This document shows positions 1 through 9,858 of a stretch of 64,000 nucleotides of DNA, one piece after another. This DNA comes from Siniperca chuatsi (taxonomy: Eukaryota > Chordata > Actinopteri > Centrarchiformes > Sinipercidae): assembly GCF_020085105.1 (NCBI RefSeq), contig NC_058063.1, forward strand, positions 12,305,651-12,369,650. Reading direction: 5' to 3'. The notes under the pieces are model-generated. The model did not search any database and had not been told where the DNA came from. It worked only from the letters and a program-made list of their open reading frames with translations. The translations under genes were made by a program, and so were the position numbers. Position 1 is the first letter of the stretch; every line of letters starts with the position of its first letter.

Positions 1-2
1 GT

Positions 3-164
3 TACACGGGAGACAACAACAGTGAGCAACAAGAACTTAACTTGGTCAGGTTTGGAGCCATAGCGAAGGCACAGTACAACACTAGAGTACACAAGGACAG
101 GAGGAGAGATATGGATAACTATGACACACACACACACACATCCCATTGTTCTGTAGTTTAGTAT
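3..164 (+). other. possible C-terminal end of an ORF running in from upstream
   Basis: One frame is open from the window edge to a TAG at 162-164, giving about 53 residues rich in Arg, Asn and Gln (for example RVHKDRRRDMDNYD) and ending in a Thr-His run encoded by an AC microsatellite. An AATAAA-type signal follows near 202. This could be the end of a transposon protein or of a host gene. I do not recognise the family, and the low-complexity end weakens the case. Confidence 0.2.
124..140. repeat. (AC)n microsatellite
   Basis: A short pure AC dinucleotide run, read directly. It overlaps the end of the partial ORF and would encode its Thr-His tail. Confidence 0.8.
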
Positions 165-922
165 TTAGAGTTAGACTTCACATTGTGTGTTTTTTCTTTT
201 AAATAAATGCTTGTGTATAATTATGCTGTTTTTCTTTAATGTTTCACAAGAGTGCATAATTTGCTCTTGCCCTCTTCTATGTTGAACTCCAAATCCTTCA
301 ACCTACTAGCTATTAATGGTAATTTTGGTTGTAGTTATTAATTTAATTATTAATCAGAGTTCCAAATTTAAACTTGGCTATAAGAAGAGTGGGGCCCCGA
401 GGACCTTATTCATTAAAGTTATTTGTGATTATCTTTAAAAATTCTGCCATAATTAATTGATCACAACTACACAAGTGGGTGCTCCCCTGCAATCGGATTC
501 ATGTTAGATTTACTAGCAGAATATACTGGAGTACCGCAACACCCCAGTCGACGGTCTGAATATACCAGCCCAGCTGCTAATGAGTCGACTACTGAGATCA
601 GTACTTCCTACTACAGGTAAACTACTACAGCTACAAGTTGTTGGTCAAAAGGATGCCAGGAGAGTACTGTGCCAGTGCAGACAGAAGCAATATTATTGCC
701 TGAGTACAAGACCACTGTCAACACTCCATCTGTATGCATTCTTATCCCATTGATGCATGTTACTAACTCTACATCTTCTCTCTCCCATAGTTTTGTGCTT
801 TCTTGTGTCTCTTCTCTCTCCTGTTGCTTTCAGCAGGTACTTCTGCCTCCAGAGTCTGGATCTATGATTGCGGGCCACCTACTACCCCCATGTTCCTGCT
901 CGACAACCATTAATACTAATTA

Positions 923-1045
923 ATATATAAATAATAATAATGATAATAATAATAAATAAATAATAATATTAATATTATTAATATTATTTTTAGTCTTATT
1001 ATCATTATTTTATTAATATTATTGCCACTACCATTACTATTACCA
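923..1045. repeat. AT-rich low-complexity tract (AAT/ATT repeats)
   Basis: Imperfect AAT runs followed by ATT runs, partly able to fold back on themselves. Simple repeat; no coding or regulatory content can be supported. Confidence 0.75.
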
Positions 1046-1109
1046 TTACTTTAAATCTCTGTGGAATTTGCATTGTGCTACTGTATGTTCTCTTTCTTCC
1101 TGCTCTCAG

Positions 1110-1243
1110 GAGGATATGACATGTTACGTACTGATGTACCGGATGTAAACAGAAGGATTACAAGAGGTCTAGTGAAAGTTAATCAAATGGAATCAGTTGA
1201 TTTAATAAGTCTCAGAGATTATTTAATAGAACAATTTAAATGA
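1110..1243 (+). other. possible terminal coding exon of an unrecognised gene
   Basis: A pyrimidine-rich tract ending in CTCAG is followed by an open frame of about 45 codons ending in TGA. It enters in the middle of a codon (phase 1) and reads GGYDMLRTDVPDVNRRI onward, ending in DYLIEQFK. The composition is protein-like (balanced charged and hydrophobic residues, no low complexity), unlike the surrounding AT-rich DNA. A segment near 497-613 is open in frame and ends at a donor-like TACAG/GTAAAC, which could be an earlier exon, but I could not join them in one frame. Could be a host gene tail or a transposon ORF. Confidence 0.27.
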
Positions 1244-1249
1244 ACATTA

Positions 1250-2640
1250 CAGCTTTGATACAGGCTCAACCAATGGAATTCCAGCAACAACCATAGTAGG
1301 AAGTTTTTACACTTTTACCAACTGTAGAAAGAATAGTTAGCCACAAAAATAATATTGTCTAATTCAGTTGAAATGATGGTTGACAGGGTATGTTCTCTTG
1401 ATTGCACCAAATGAAATCACTGACTTTAAAGATAGTCGCTACATTTGGCAATAAACAGTTAATTAGAGTTTGTACTGGTAGTGGTTCACATTGTTCCATT
1501 TTTATGCCTACATTATATTCCCACACCTTCTGAAAACATTTGATAAACTGGTTCTTCTGGTTTGTTTAGTACTGTTATTTATTGCAACTTACATGTCTCT
1601 AACCAAGTGTCTCTGGCTGTTGCTGTAGCCCAGGCACGTTCAATAGTAACAAGAGGCATTATGAAGTTGTTTTTAACATTAGGTCATTTGTATTTTCATT
1701 TTCTACTTATATTCTAAAGTCAGCAGCATTTCTGCATTGGCTTTAGCCTATCAACGCATTGTGCAGGTAGTTTTGGATACAGGCCAGAAAATTGGCTTAC
1801 ATCAATATGTAACCATTCAAAATGTATTCCTCCAGAAATTAGCCATTTTATTATTGCCTTTTTTCAACCCAAGCATGGCACATAGCTGAGGCTTGATTTT
1901 CAATCTGGTCTGGGTGTTTTGTCTTTATCAGCTCCATATTGGAACTTTTAATCAACAGGGCATTTGTGAGTTTTAGCATTAACATTGGTACTTATTTTCT
2001 CAATCTCTGAACACAAAGCTTCATCTTGATTTTGACTTTCACTTGTGTCCATCATGGAAAGAGTACTAAAATATTTTATTCAAGTAAAAGTAAAATTACC
2101 AGTGCAAAATTGCACTCAGATAAATGCAAGTAGGTCAGTTAGAATGTACTTTGAGTAAACTTTATTGCATTACATTTTTAAAAACGGCAGCCCAAATTGA
2201 TGAAGATAATGTTATATGATATTACGTTCAAATTAAAGAACACATACAGTCTACAAAATAAATCCATCAACATATACACTGGTGAAACAACATTATGACT
2301 GAGAGCCATGATGTCCAAAGCAACAACAATAACAACAATAAATTCCTTTTCTATAGATAAACATTTGCAGCCTGTGAATACAAGTGATTATCACCTAGAA
2401 ATATACAACCACCTTTATCAGTATAGCTTCACTACAATTAACCAGAAAAGAGACAAAACTGAGACCACGGCGGGTGCAGCAAGCATTATTAGGGTACAGA
2501 AATTAAACCACCTGCCACTTTAACAACATTATGAAACATCAACAAGGCAGACAATACAGAGATGTATAAACATCATAAACTCCACTGCAGCTACAGCCAA
2601 CAAACACACATATGAAAACAAAAAAGAGAGTCTGCACAGT
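1250..2640. other. no gene seen; AT-rich intergenic DNA
   Basis: Only short chance ORFs. Around 2050-2200 there is a run of AAGTAAAAGTA-type sequence resembling the dispersed element at 58026, but too diverged to place firmly. Confidence 0.5.
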
Positions 2641-2649
2641 TTTTACATA

Positions 2650-3485
2650 CACAGCACTCCGTTTCTAGGCAACATAGTGGTTGGTGACGTACTCTGCACA
2701 GTGAGAGGCAACACAAAATAGTCTTTTGCAATTTCTTCCCATTTTGTAGCACATATATTGATGATTCCAGTCAGAAATTTAGTTTTCCTGATCTCACTGC
2801 TTCAGTCATCATTTCTATATTTTTAGAAACCAATGAACCCCCAGCTGGCCATTCTCCACCAGTCCACACATTCATATCAAAGGCGAAAGGCAAAACAAAA
2901 TATTCTGCCTGGTTGGTGACTAATTCAACGGGAGTACCTTCCTATGTATTTCTCTTACTTTTTGCTGTAGGTGATTTGGTCCTCTATATTCTTCTTTCTC
3001 TGATTCTTAGCTGGACCTACTAGTCAAAATTATCTGGGAAAACTTGTACTTCTGGTCAATCTTCACTTTGATGAATAAAAGAATACATCTGATGAGCCTC
3101 AGTTGTCCTTACTTGAATATATAAATTTCTTACAATACAAATCTTGGTACAGCTTGTATACATGGACCCAGTTCATACCAAAAACTTAAAGTAACATTAC
3201 ATTCGCTCAGCTTTAATCAGTATGTCTGAATGGCCAATGTTGGGCTTTTTCCTGTCCAGGTACACGGTTTGTCATAAATCAAAGTTTGTCCTAGGTGTAG
3301 CTGCCCTTGTGAGGCCATCACTGTCCCTGCAGCTAAAGCACAGTTCTCTGTGCTTTGACCATACACAGTCTGGTACTTGGTCCAAGAACTTTTCTTGTGC
3401 TGCAGTGAGGATCATCTGTAGGACTGATCTGTCATCCAGCAGGACTCTTTCTGCTAGTCACTGGTCAACTGTCTTAAGAGTGTAG
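2650..3485 (-). pseudogene. degenerate coding relict of unknown family
   Basis: Several adjacent minus-strand stretches read as protein-like sequence although no intact ORF exists. At 3222-3480 a frame with two in-frame stops reads through about 95 residues, including LDDRSVLQMILTAAQ. At about 3000-3130 and 2700-2950 further stretches follow, including EYFVLPFAFDMNVWTGGEWP, separated by frame changes and stops. The order and strand suggest one decayed gene or transposon ORF of roughly 250 or more residues. I do not recognise the family. It lies upstream of the Polinton fragment on the opposite strand, so a link is possible but not shown. Confidence 0.35.
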
Positions 3486-3759
3486 CACGATCAACCTCAA
3501 TCCTGATGAACATTTTGGATCTTTATTAATGAAAAGAATTAGACTTTTCTGAAAGCTGGCTTCTAAGTCATAAACCAGGCCTGTCCAGAAAACTGATAAG
3601 CCTTCCCCAGTAACTTCCTCTGTCCAATGACCTTTGCCGGACTCAGGTCACTAATGGAAGGTTGAGTGACAATTTCTTGATTTATGGCGGACCTGCCAAA
3701 TCTCACGAAGCATGAATAATAAGCCAGTCTAGTAAATGACAACTTACACAACTTGACAC

Positions 3760-4240
3760 CACCCTCTTTTAAGGAACATGATCTCTGGTTTTCAAGTGAA
3801 AACCAGGACTTGTAAATCTTTAAGACTGAAGGAATAAAGAAAATATTTTACATACAAAATACTTTGCCATGCAGAAGTTAATGTATTAATTAATGTGTTA
3901 CATTGATGTCAAAGTATGAATCACCATTTTCACTGATCTCTTGTTGTCTCAACCATAATAATCGATTGAACATGCCTAAGGTTACTGGATATTACAGATT
4001 TGCCTATTATGATGTGCTGAATAGATAATGAAACAGGAAATGTGAATATGTATCTACACAACAATCAATTTATCATGGCTGGTAATAAGAGGAAATGTAA
4101 GTGAAAGGCTGAATCCCACAGCCCTGAGAGCATGTCTGTGTGTCTGCTGACCCCTCCTCCTCCTCTCATCGCTCTGAGAGGAGACAAGCAGACAGACAAA
4201 ACACATTCCAAAACTTCTCAGTTGCTGAACGGTGCGTAGT
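3760..4240. other. no gene seen
   Basis: AT-rich DNA without an ORF or clear repeat structure, ending shortly before the Polinton integrase fragment. Confidence 0.5.
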
Positions 4241-4291
4241 TTATTTCACTGGTAATTGTTAAAGTTTGTCCACTTAGTGGTTTCCTGCCTA

Positions 4292-4751
4292 CAGGAATTA
4301 CTTGAAAGCTACAACAACAGCTATCATAAAAGTATAAAAATGACGCCTATGCAGGTGACGTCAGTGAACGCCTCTCAAGTGTTTGAAAACCTGTACGGTA
4401 CATTTTCCATTTGCAACAAAGACACGTTAAAGATTAATTTCAAGGAGGGAGATCTGGTAAGAATATCCAAACTGAGAGGAGTGTTAAAAAATATTAACAG
4501 TTATACCAATGAGTTGTTTACTGTGGCTGAATTTATACAAACTGAAAGATTATGACAGAGAACTTATTCAAGGTATGTTTTACAAAGCAGAGTTGCAAAA
4601 AGTGAAGGTTGCTAAAGATAAAGCATTTCAAGTGGAAGAAATTGTGGATGAGCGCGTCGTCAGGGGTAAAAAACAGATGTTGGTACGTTGGAAAAATCGG
4701 CCGGAGAAATTCAACAGTTGGGTGAAGGCTAGAGACCTGAAAAATGTATAA
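4292..4751 (+). pseudogene. Polinton integrase C-terminal fragment with chromodomain
   Basis: The fragment starts in the last part of the integrase core (ELLESYNNSYHKSIKMTP, the usual YN...H-S...TP pattern), continues through the linker region (FKEGDLVRISKLRG), then breaks by a frameshift near 4510-4550. In the next frame it ends with a chromodomain-like segment: DERVVRGKKQMLVRWKN, then a conserved Trp in FNSWVKA. The upstream catalytic part (first Asp residues and zinc-binding domain) is absent. The protein would join element DNA to the host genome; this copy cannot be functional. Confidence 0.65.
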
Positions 4752-4786
4752 AAACAACAGGTACATTAGATTGGATTAATTACCTC

Positions 4787-5167
4787 ATGGATCAAATCTC
4801 TTTTGAGGGGTTCTATGTCACCCTGCCCTCCAACGCCAGCCGCGATGTAATCAGGAGGATGGTTGAGAAGTTCAAGGAAAGGATGACTCCCTATCCAGCA
4901 GATATAAAGGTGGGGATTTTTCACCTCTACTGCTTTAGTGATGTGGTACGACATCAGCTCGTTGGCGATGGTTACGCTCCGCTCTTGAGAACCATCAATA
5001 TACAACATCACACAGTATTTTAACCCTGCCTATTAATTACCTGTGATCAAGAAACACATTGAAAACATTCACATCGAACTAAAAACGGTAAACTTTACCT
5101 TCGGGAAGACTATCATGAAGCTACATTTTAGACCTTCAAAAAGCTTTGCCTCCTCTGTGAAAACATG
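4787..5167 (+). pseudogene. Polinton small structural-type protein, internally deleted
   Basis: The ORF at 4787 starts MDQISFEGFYVTLPSNAS, a start I recognise from the gene that follows the integrase in fish Polintons. After about 20 residues it jumps to what looks like a later part of the same protein (FSDVVRHQLVGDGYAPLLRT). A further in-frame piece at about 5057-5167 (TFGKTIMKLHFRP) resembles its C-terminus. A large internal deletion and a frame break are therefore likely. The role in capsid assembly is inferred from Polinton biology, not seen here. Confidence 0.5.
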
Positions 5168-5421
5168 ATGCAGATGCAACAGCAGCAGCAGAGGCTCTAT
5201 CCTCACCATTTTGTAAGTTATTCTGAAAATTAAGTAGGGGAGTGCTCTCCCTGGTTTTTACGGGTCAACCATAATGTATGGGAGAGGCATACGGCCTATT
5301 TTCAAAATAATTTAGTTTTGTAACACCTTTGTTGTAAAAAGATTTTGCCATTGCTAAGCCTCATCTTAAATTGGCTGCCAAAAACATTGCCTTAGAGGTG
5401 ATAAGCCATGCTGTCGGTAAA

Positions 5422-5690
5422 CTAAGCTGTCAACCTGACCAGGGGTCTCAAGGAGGAGGTATGGTGGTTCTGGCTAGAAGAGCGAGGAAGAGACCGCTGG
5501 GGCAGTGTGTGTGTGTGAAGATTGCTGACTCTGTGTTGGTTGTATGTGACAGGGGAGCAGTCATGAGCCATGTGGCCTCTTCCATCACAGTTGTAGCATA
5601 TCAGTTGAGCGATATCTTGTAGGTGCGAGGTTGCTGTTTGTCTTGGCTGCATCCACCTTGTCCTCTGTGACGACCATGTCCTTGGTCGTC
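5422..5690 (-). pseudogene. Gag-type CCHC zinc-knuckle fragment
   Basis: A minus-strand open stretch carries one CX2CX4HX4C knuckle (CYNCDGRGHMAHDC), the nucleic-acid-binding motif of retroelement Gag proteins. It is preceded by a Gln/Arg-rich stretch and followed by about 35 residues ending at a stop. No protease or RT follows. It overlaps the plus-strand end of the Polinton fragment, so an LTR element may have inserted here or the 3' part of the ORF may be chance. A cellular CCHC protein is possible. Confidence 0.4.
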
Positions 5691-5739
5691 CTCACAGGAG
5701 GCTGGATTTTCTCCCTGCTGGTAAAACATCAACTGTGCT

Positions 5740-6530
5740 TGTTACAGTTTCTTACCCTACTTTTGTTCTGTGTGTAGAGGAAAGTGTTCCTCGAGCTCCC
5801 CCCTCCTAGCTGAGATCTTGCATCCCTCCCATTGCTCCCCCTCCTTTGCCTTTCCCTCTGGGGACTTCTGTGTGTCAGCTTGAATTGCAGAGGCTAACCC
5901 AATTTCTTATACAAGCTCATTCCATCATCACAGAGAACACAGAGGAATTTTATTTATCCTATTTTATCAGCACAGTGTGGAACCAGATGACAATGGCACA
6001 CTATTATTCAAGTTTCACTTTCCAGTATGCCCTCCTTCAACACAGGAGGAGAACAAGGTGGGGTATTAGAGAACATGGTTGCAGCTGATTTTGTAGTGAT
6101 GAAAATTTCGCAGTTGGGTTAGATTTAGGCACCAAAACTACTTGGTTATGTTTAGGAAAAGATAATAGTTTTGGTCAAAATAAGTACGTAAGTTAAAAAA
6201 AAGCCAATGTTGACTATTAACATCACACAAGAATTGAACTGCAATTGCCTGGGCTTGACCAATCTCTCCACCCAGACCTTGTTAGTAAGAGGAATTTCCT
6301 TGCTCTCTATAGGCCTACTACATCACCTGACTACGACGGCACCTTTTAAAATCTTGACAGTACTAATAACGGCCATTTAATCGGTTGATAACATTCGATC
6401 CCACTGGAATAACACATCTCTGAGCTTTCATGGCAAAGAATAGTTGTAGGTAGTAGGTATGTATTTGAACAACTAGCTAACTAATTTGAACAATACATCA
6501 CCTGACTTCAATGGCACATCAAAACATTAT
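5740..6530. other. no gene seen
   Basis: No supported ORF. A short segment at 6470-6530 repeats wording found just upstream (6300-6320, 'acatcacctgactacgacggc' type), hinting at a small local duplication. Confidence 0.45.
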
Positions 6531-6539
6531 CTTCATATT

Positions 6540-6665
6540 TGAGTCATGTGATTATTGCCTGTCATGTCTGAATTATGAAAACCTGCAATACAATGACTTG
6601 CAATGACCTTTAAATGAGGGAAGAGCAAACCCACATTATATAAAAAATTTGGAGCTGCACCACTG
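6540..6665 (+). promoter_or_regulatory. putative TATA-box promoter of mucin gene A
   Basis: TATATAAA occurs at 6637-6644 within a segment of about 110 bases that is strongly conserved with the segment before mucin gene B (TATATAAA at 31490-31497). The conserved block includes GAGGGAGGAGCAAACCCACA-like sequence just upstream of the TATA box. The segment sits at the left end of the duplicated unit. Transcription would start about 30 bases downstream, implying a 5'UTR exon and an intron of about 3.1 kb before the ATG. No transcript evidence was available; the conservation may simply reflect the duplication. Confidence 0.4.
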
Positions 6666-6719
6666 CCTCTTCTTTTTTTCTGTTAAGCTGAAGCTTTTAT
6701 TGTTGTTATTGCAGGTTTA

Positions 6720-9700
6720 AAAATACGAGACAAAACTAATCTGCCATGAAGGAATATGTAAATCACAGGATTATCAGCACTGTTTGATTGACAGGTGATC
6801 TCTTGGAAGTGCAATTCAAAAACAACACAGTCGTTGCAAAGATGTCACTAAAACTAAAAGCATCCTGATAATGAAAACCTGAACTAGAACAGCAGGATAC
6901 ATTGTCACTGCATATCAATGTAAGTGGTTTTAGACAATGAACTCTTAATAAACCAGACAAACCTGATCTGAAAATTTAACCTAACATTAATGTTCAGCTT
7001 TAACCTGCTCCACTACCTGTGAACAGAAAGGGGATATTCAAATGGGTTCACATGACATACAAATCACTGGCTTTGTATAAAAACTGTGAGGTAGAAAATA
7101 CATCAGTCAATCCACTTGTGGAAAATATGTTCAAGAATCAGCAGTATAACAGGGTATTTGAAGGTCTTTAAAAGTCTTAAAAAGCATTAAATTAATTTCT
7201 CTCAAAAACACACTAGAAGGTCAAAAAAATCAAAAAGTCTTACATTTAATCTACAAAATTCTTAAATATTTTCTCTTGCCTGTCGTAGTTAGTAATGTTA
7301 GTTATAAAATGTTTTTGTATTCAAAGCTGTCAGAACACGTCACACACTTACAGTATAAACTAAAAGTAGGAGGCTGTTCAATTATTTTTTATGGAGTTTG
7401 AGTCAGCACCATCAGACCTGTTGTAATATTGATAATGCTAGCTACAATATCTAGGAAGCTCATTGGCTCATAATGGGCAAGTGTTAATATGAGCATAAAC
7501 TTGAATAAATTCATAATTTTCCATTGGTTAATCCATTCATGCATTTTATGCCACTAATCCAGGTAGCATTTATTGAATTAATTGAGAATTAGTATTCTGA
7601 ACTGCTGGTAAGTACTGAAAAAGATGTGATATAATAACAAATAATTTTAGGCTGTATCGTCCCTATTGGTTTTCCATCAGACTTTCATAGTTGGCTACTA
7701 TAATCGTGAAATAGGTATTAAATGGCATTCTGTGTGGTATTAAAAAGTTTTACACTGCAGAAACCATGTAAAAGCACCTGCAGGTTACTTGTATTTAACT
7801 TTAGAAATGTTGTATTTTCCACTGACTGATTTCATACTAGATCATATTGATGTCATGGATTTGCAAGAAATGAAACTGAGATGATTTTCTTTTGATGTGT
7901 CCATAGAAACATTATTTTTATGTACTTGAACTGTATTGTATCATCTATTTACAGATTTACTCCAATACTTCTTGTCTTGCATCTTCTCACACTGGTGGAA
8001 CTTCTTTCAGCATTCACATAGGTGGAATGCACCAGCAACTTCTTTCACAGGACAAAATAAGGGAGTATGCCATAGTACTGAGCCAAGAAAATATCAGATT
8101 GACAGATAGAATTCTGTATTCTGTGATTTGGGTTTGTTCATGGCTAAGGTGTCACAACATTTCTGAAGAATGTGTCACGTATGAGTTACGTCATTAGCCT
8201 TTATTCCGTTCCAATATATAAAGGCCTTAATAGATGTGGACTATCACATAAGGTGAAAGGTTTACAATATCACATATATGAACAACACAGAATTAAAATA
8301 CACAAATAGTTCGGCACACTAAAATAGCAGATAGAAAGGGGGAATAACTTTTCATTTTATATCTTTTCATTTTTGGTAAGTACATTTTTAAGCATATAAG
8401 TACACTTTTTTTTTTTAAATTAATGTGTCTGTGTATGTTTTTCAATGTAACAATAAATTCTAATAACTCCTGTCCTAATTTTAGGAAATGTTCATGTATT
8501 TCTATTTCTTTATTAATCATATGTCATTCTCGCATATTACCAAAAACCTAAAATGATAAGTGATTGTCACATGACGTCATTAGCATTTTTTGTTATATGT
8601 TGTTGTTAAAAGTGCTATTTATTTATTTTTCCATCTCCATTATCATTCTTTTTGCAGCATGGTAAAAATGCGCTGTTTTAGGTACCAACACCCCAGCATC
8701 TTATTATTTTGTAGAGAACTGTTCTTCCTTCTCCATCATGGGCTCAGAGATCAGGGTCAGATTGTGGCACCCCTGCGCTAATAGGGGTTCAGTGCTTTGC
8801 TTAAAGACATTTCAGCCTGGTTTATGCTTGTGAACATTTGCACGGATTGAGTGTTAAAGAGCAGTTTCCTCACTCAGTGCACCTGCCTGTACAACTACTC
8901 TGCTTGTTGAGGTAGTGCATGTAGATGTGTATATTCCATCAGCTCTAACCTGCATAACATCTAATGGAGAACTGGAGTTTAAAGACACGAGAAATTTAAG
9001 ATGGTATATGGGAAGCAAAAATATTTGTCAGTAAGATGTAAGGACACAGGTGGAATTTATCAGGAAGCGTTTTAGCACCAAATTCTGACATTAGATTGTT
9101 TCTTTTTGCTTTTGCGTTTGAATTAGGTCTTGTGAGGGGAAATGGGCCTTTTCCCACAAATAAATGATAGCCACTCTCCCCAATGAATATTTAAAAAATT
9201 GCTGGTAATCCAAAAGTTTTGCAAGTTTTACTTTTGAAAAGAGTTGTCATGTAGATTTTGGTCTGGACATCCACATTATCAATTTTCATCAACTTCAATG
9301 TGGTTATTATGATTACTGTATTTTGTCAGAACGCCACATTGAGGAAAATATTGCACAATATAATAAAACATGAGTTTCAAAGGAGTGAAAGTTGCATTTT
9401 ATTACAGTGTCAAAGTAGAAAATATATATGGTTCAGGATGCTGCAGATTATTATGAGGGGGGACACATACTGTATTGTAGTTGTTATTTGCATCAAACCC
9501 TATGCCTTTGTATGTTTTTTTATATATTGATTTATGAAGGCAAAACATACTCCTATAATAAATCTAGTCATTTGCAGATTGAATATTGTGTACTGATAGG
9601 AATTACGTTTTTTTTTAAAATCATCTGTTTCATTTAAAACACAATTGGACAGAAGTATACAGAAGAAAAAAATCATAAAATTCTGATTGCTGTAATTATT

Positions 9701-9841
9701 GGTTTATCTATTTAAGATTTTTTTAATGAATTGTATTCTCACACGGATTCCAATATTAACATTAGAGAGGAAGTAATGATTATCGTAGCTGGCAACACTA
9801 GTGCAAAAGATTTCTAGTCTCTGTATTGTTTGATTTTATAG
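6720..9841 (+). other. upstream region / probable intron of mucin gene A
   Basis: No supported coding exon. Blocks here (for example around 7380-7560, 7980-8250 and 8290-8500) match blocks in the same order before gene B (32030-32190, 32400-32650, 32700-32840), showing the duplication includes this region. The segment ends with a pyrimidine-rich tract and TATAG just before the ATG exon, a likely 3' splice site. Confidence 0.5.
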
Positions 9842-9858
9842 ATTCAAAGGAAGACAAG

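Larger units (their letters stand above)
4285..5530 (+). mobile_element. Polinton/Maverick remnant (integrase end plus virion-like genes)
   Basis: Fragments of several Polinton genes follow each other on one strand: the end of the retroviral-type integrase with its chromodomain, a short ORF whose start matches the conserved small structural-type protein seen after the integrase in fish Polintons, the tail of that protein, and a stretch with an Arg/Lys-rich end (LARRARKRPLG). All are shortened or frame-broken. No polymerase B, ATPase, protease or terminal inverted repeats are visible, so this is an internal piece of a 15-20 kb element. Family assignment rests on recalled motif similarity and was not searched. 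Confidence 0.6.
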
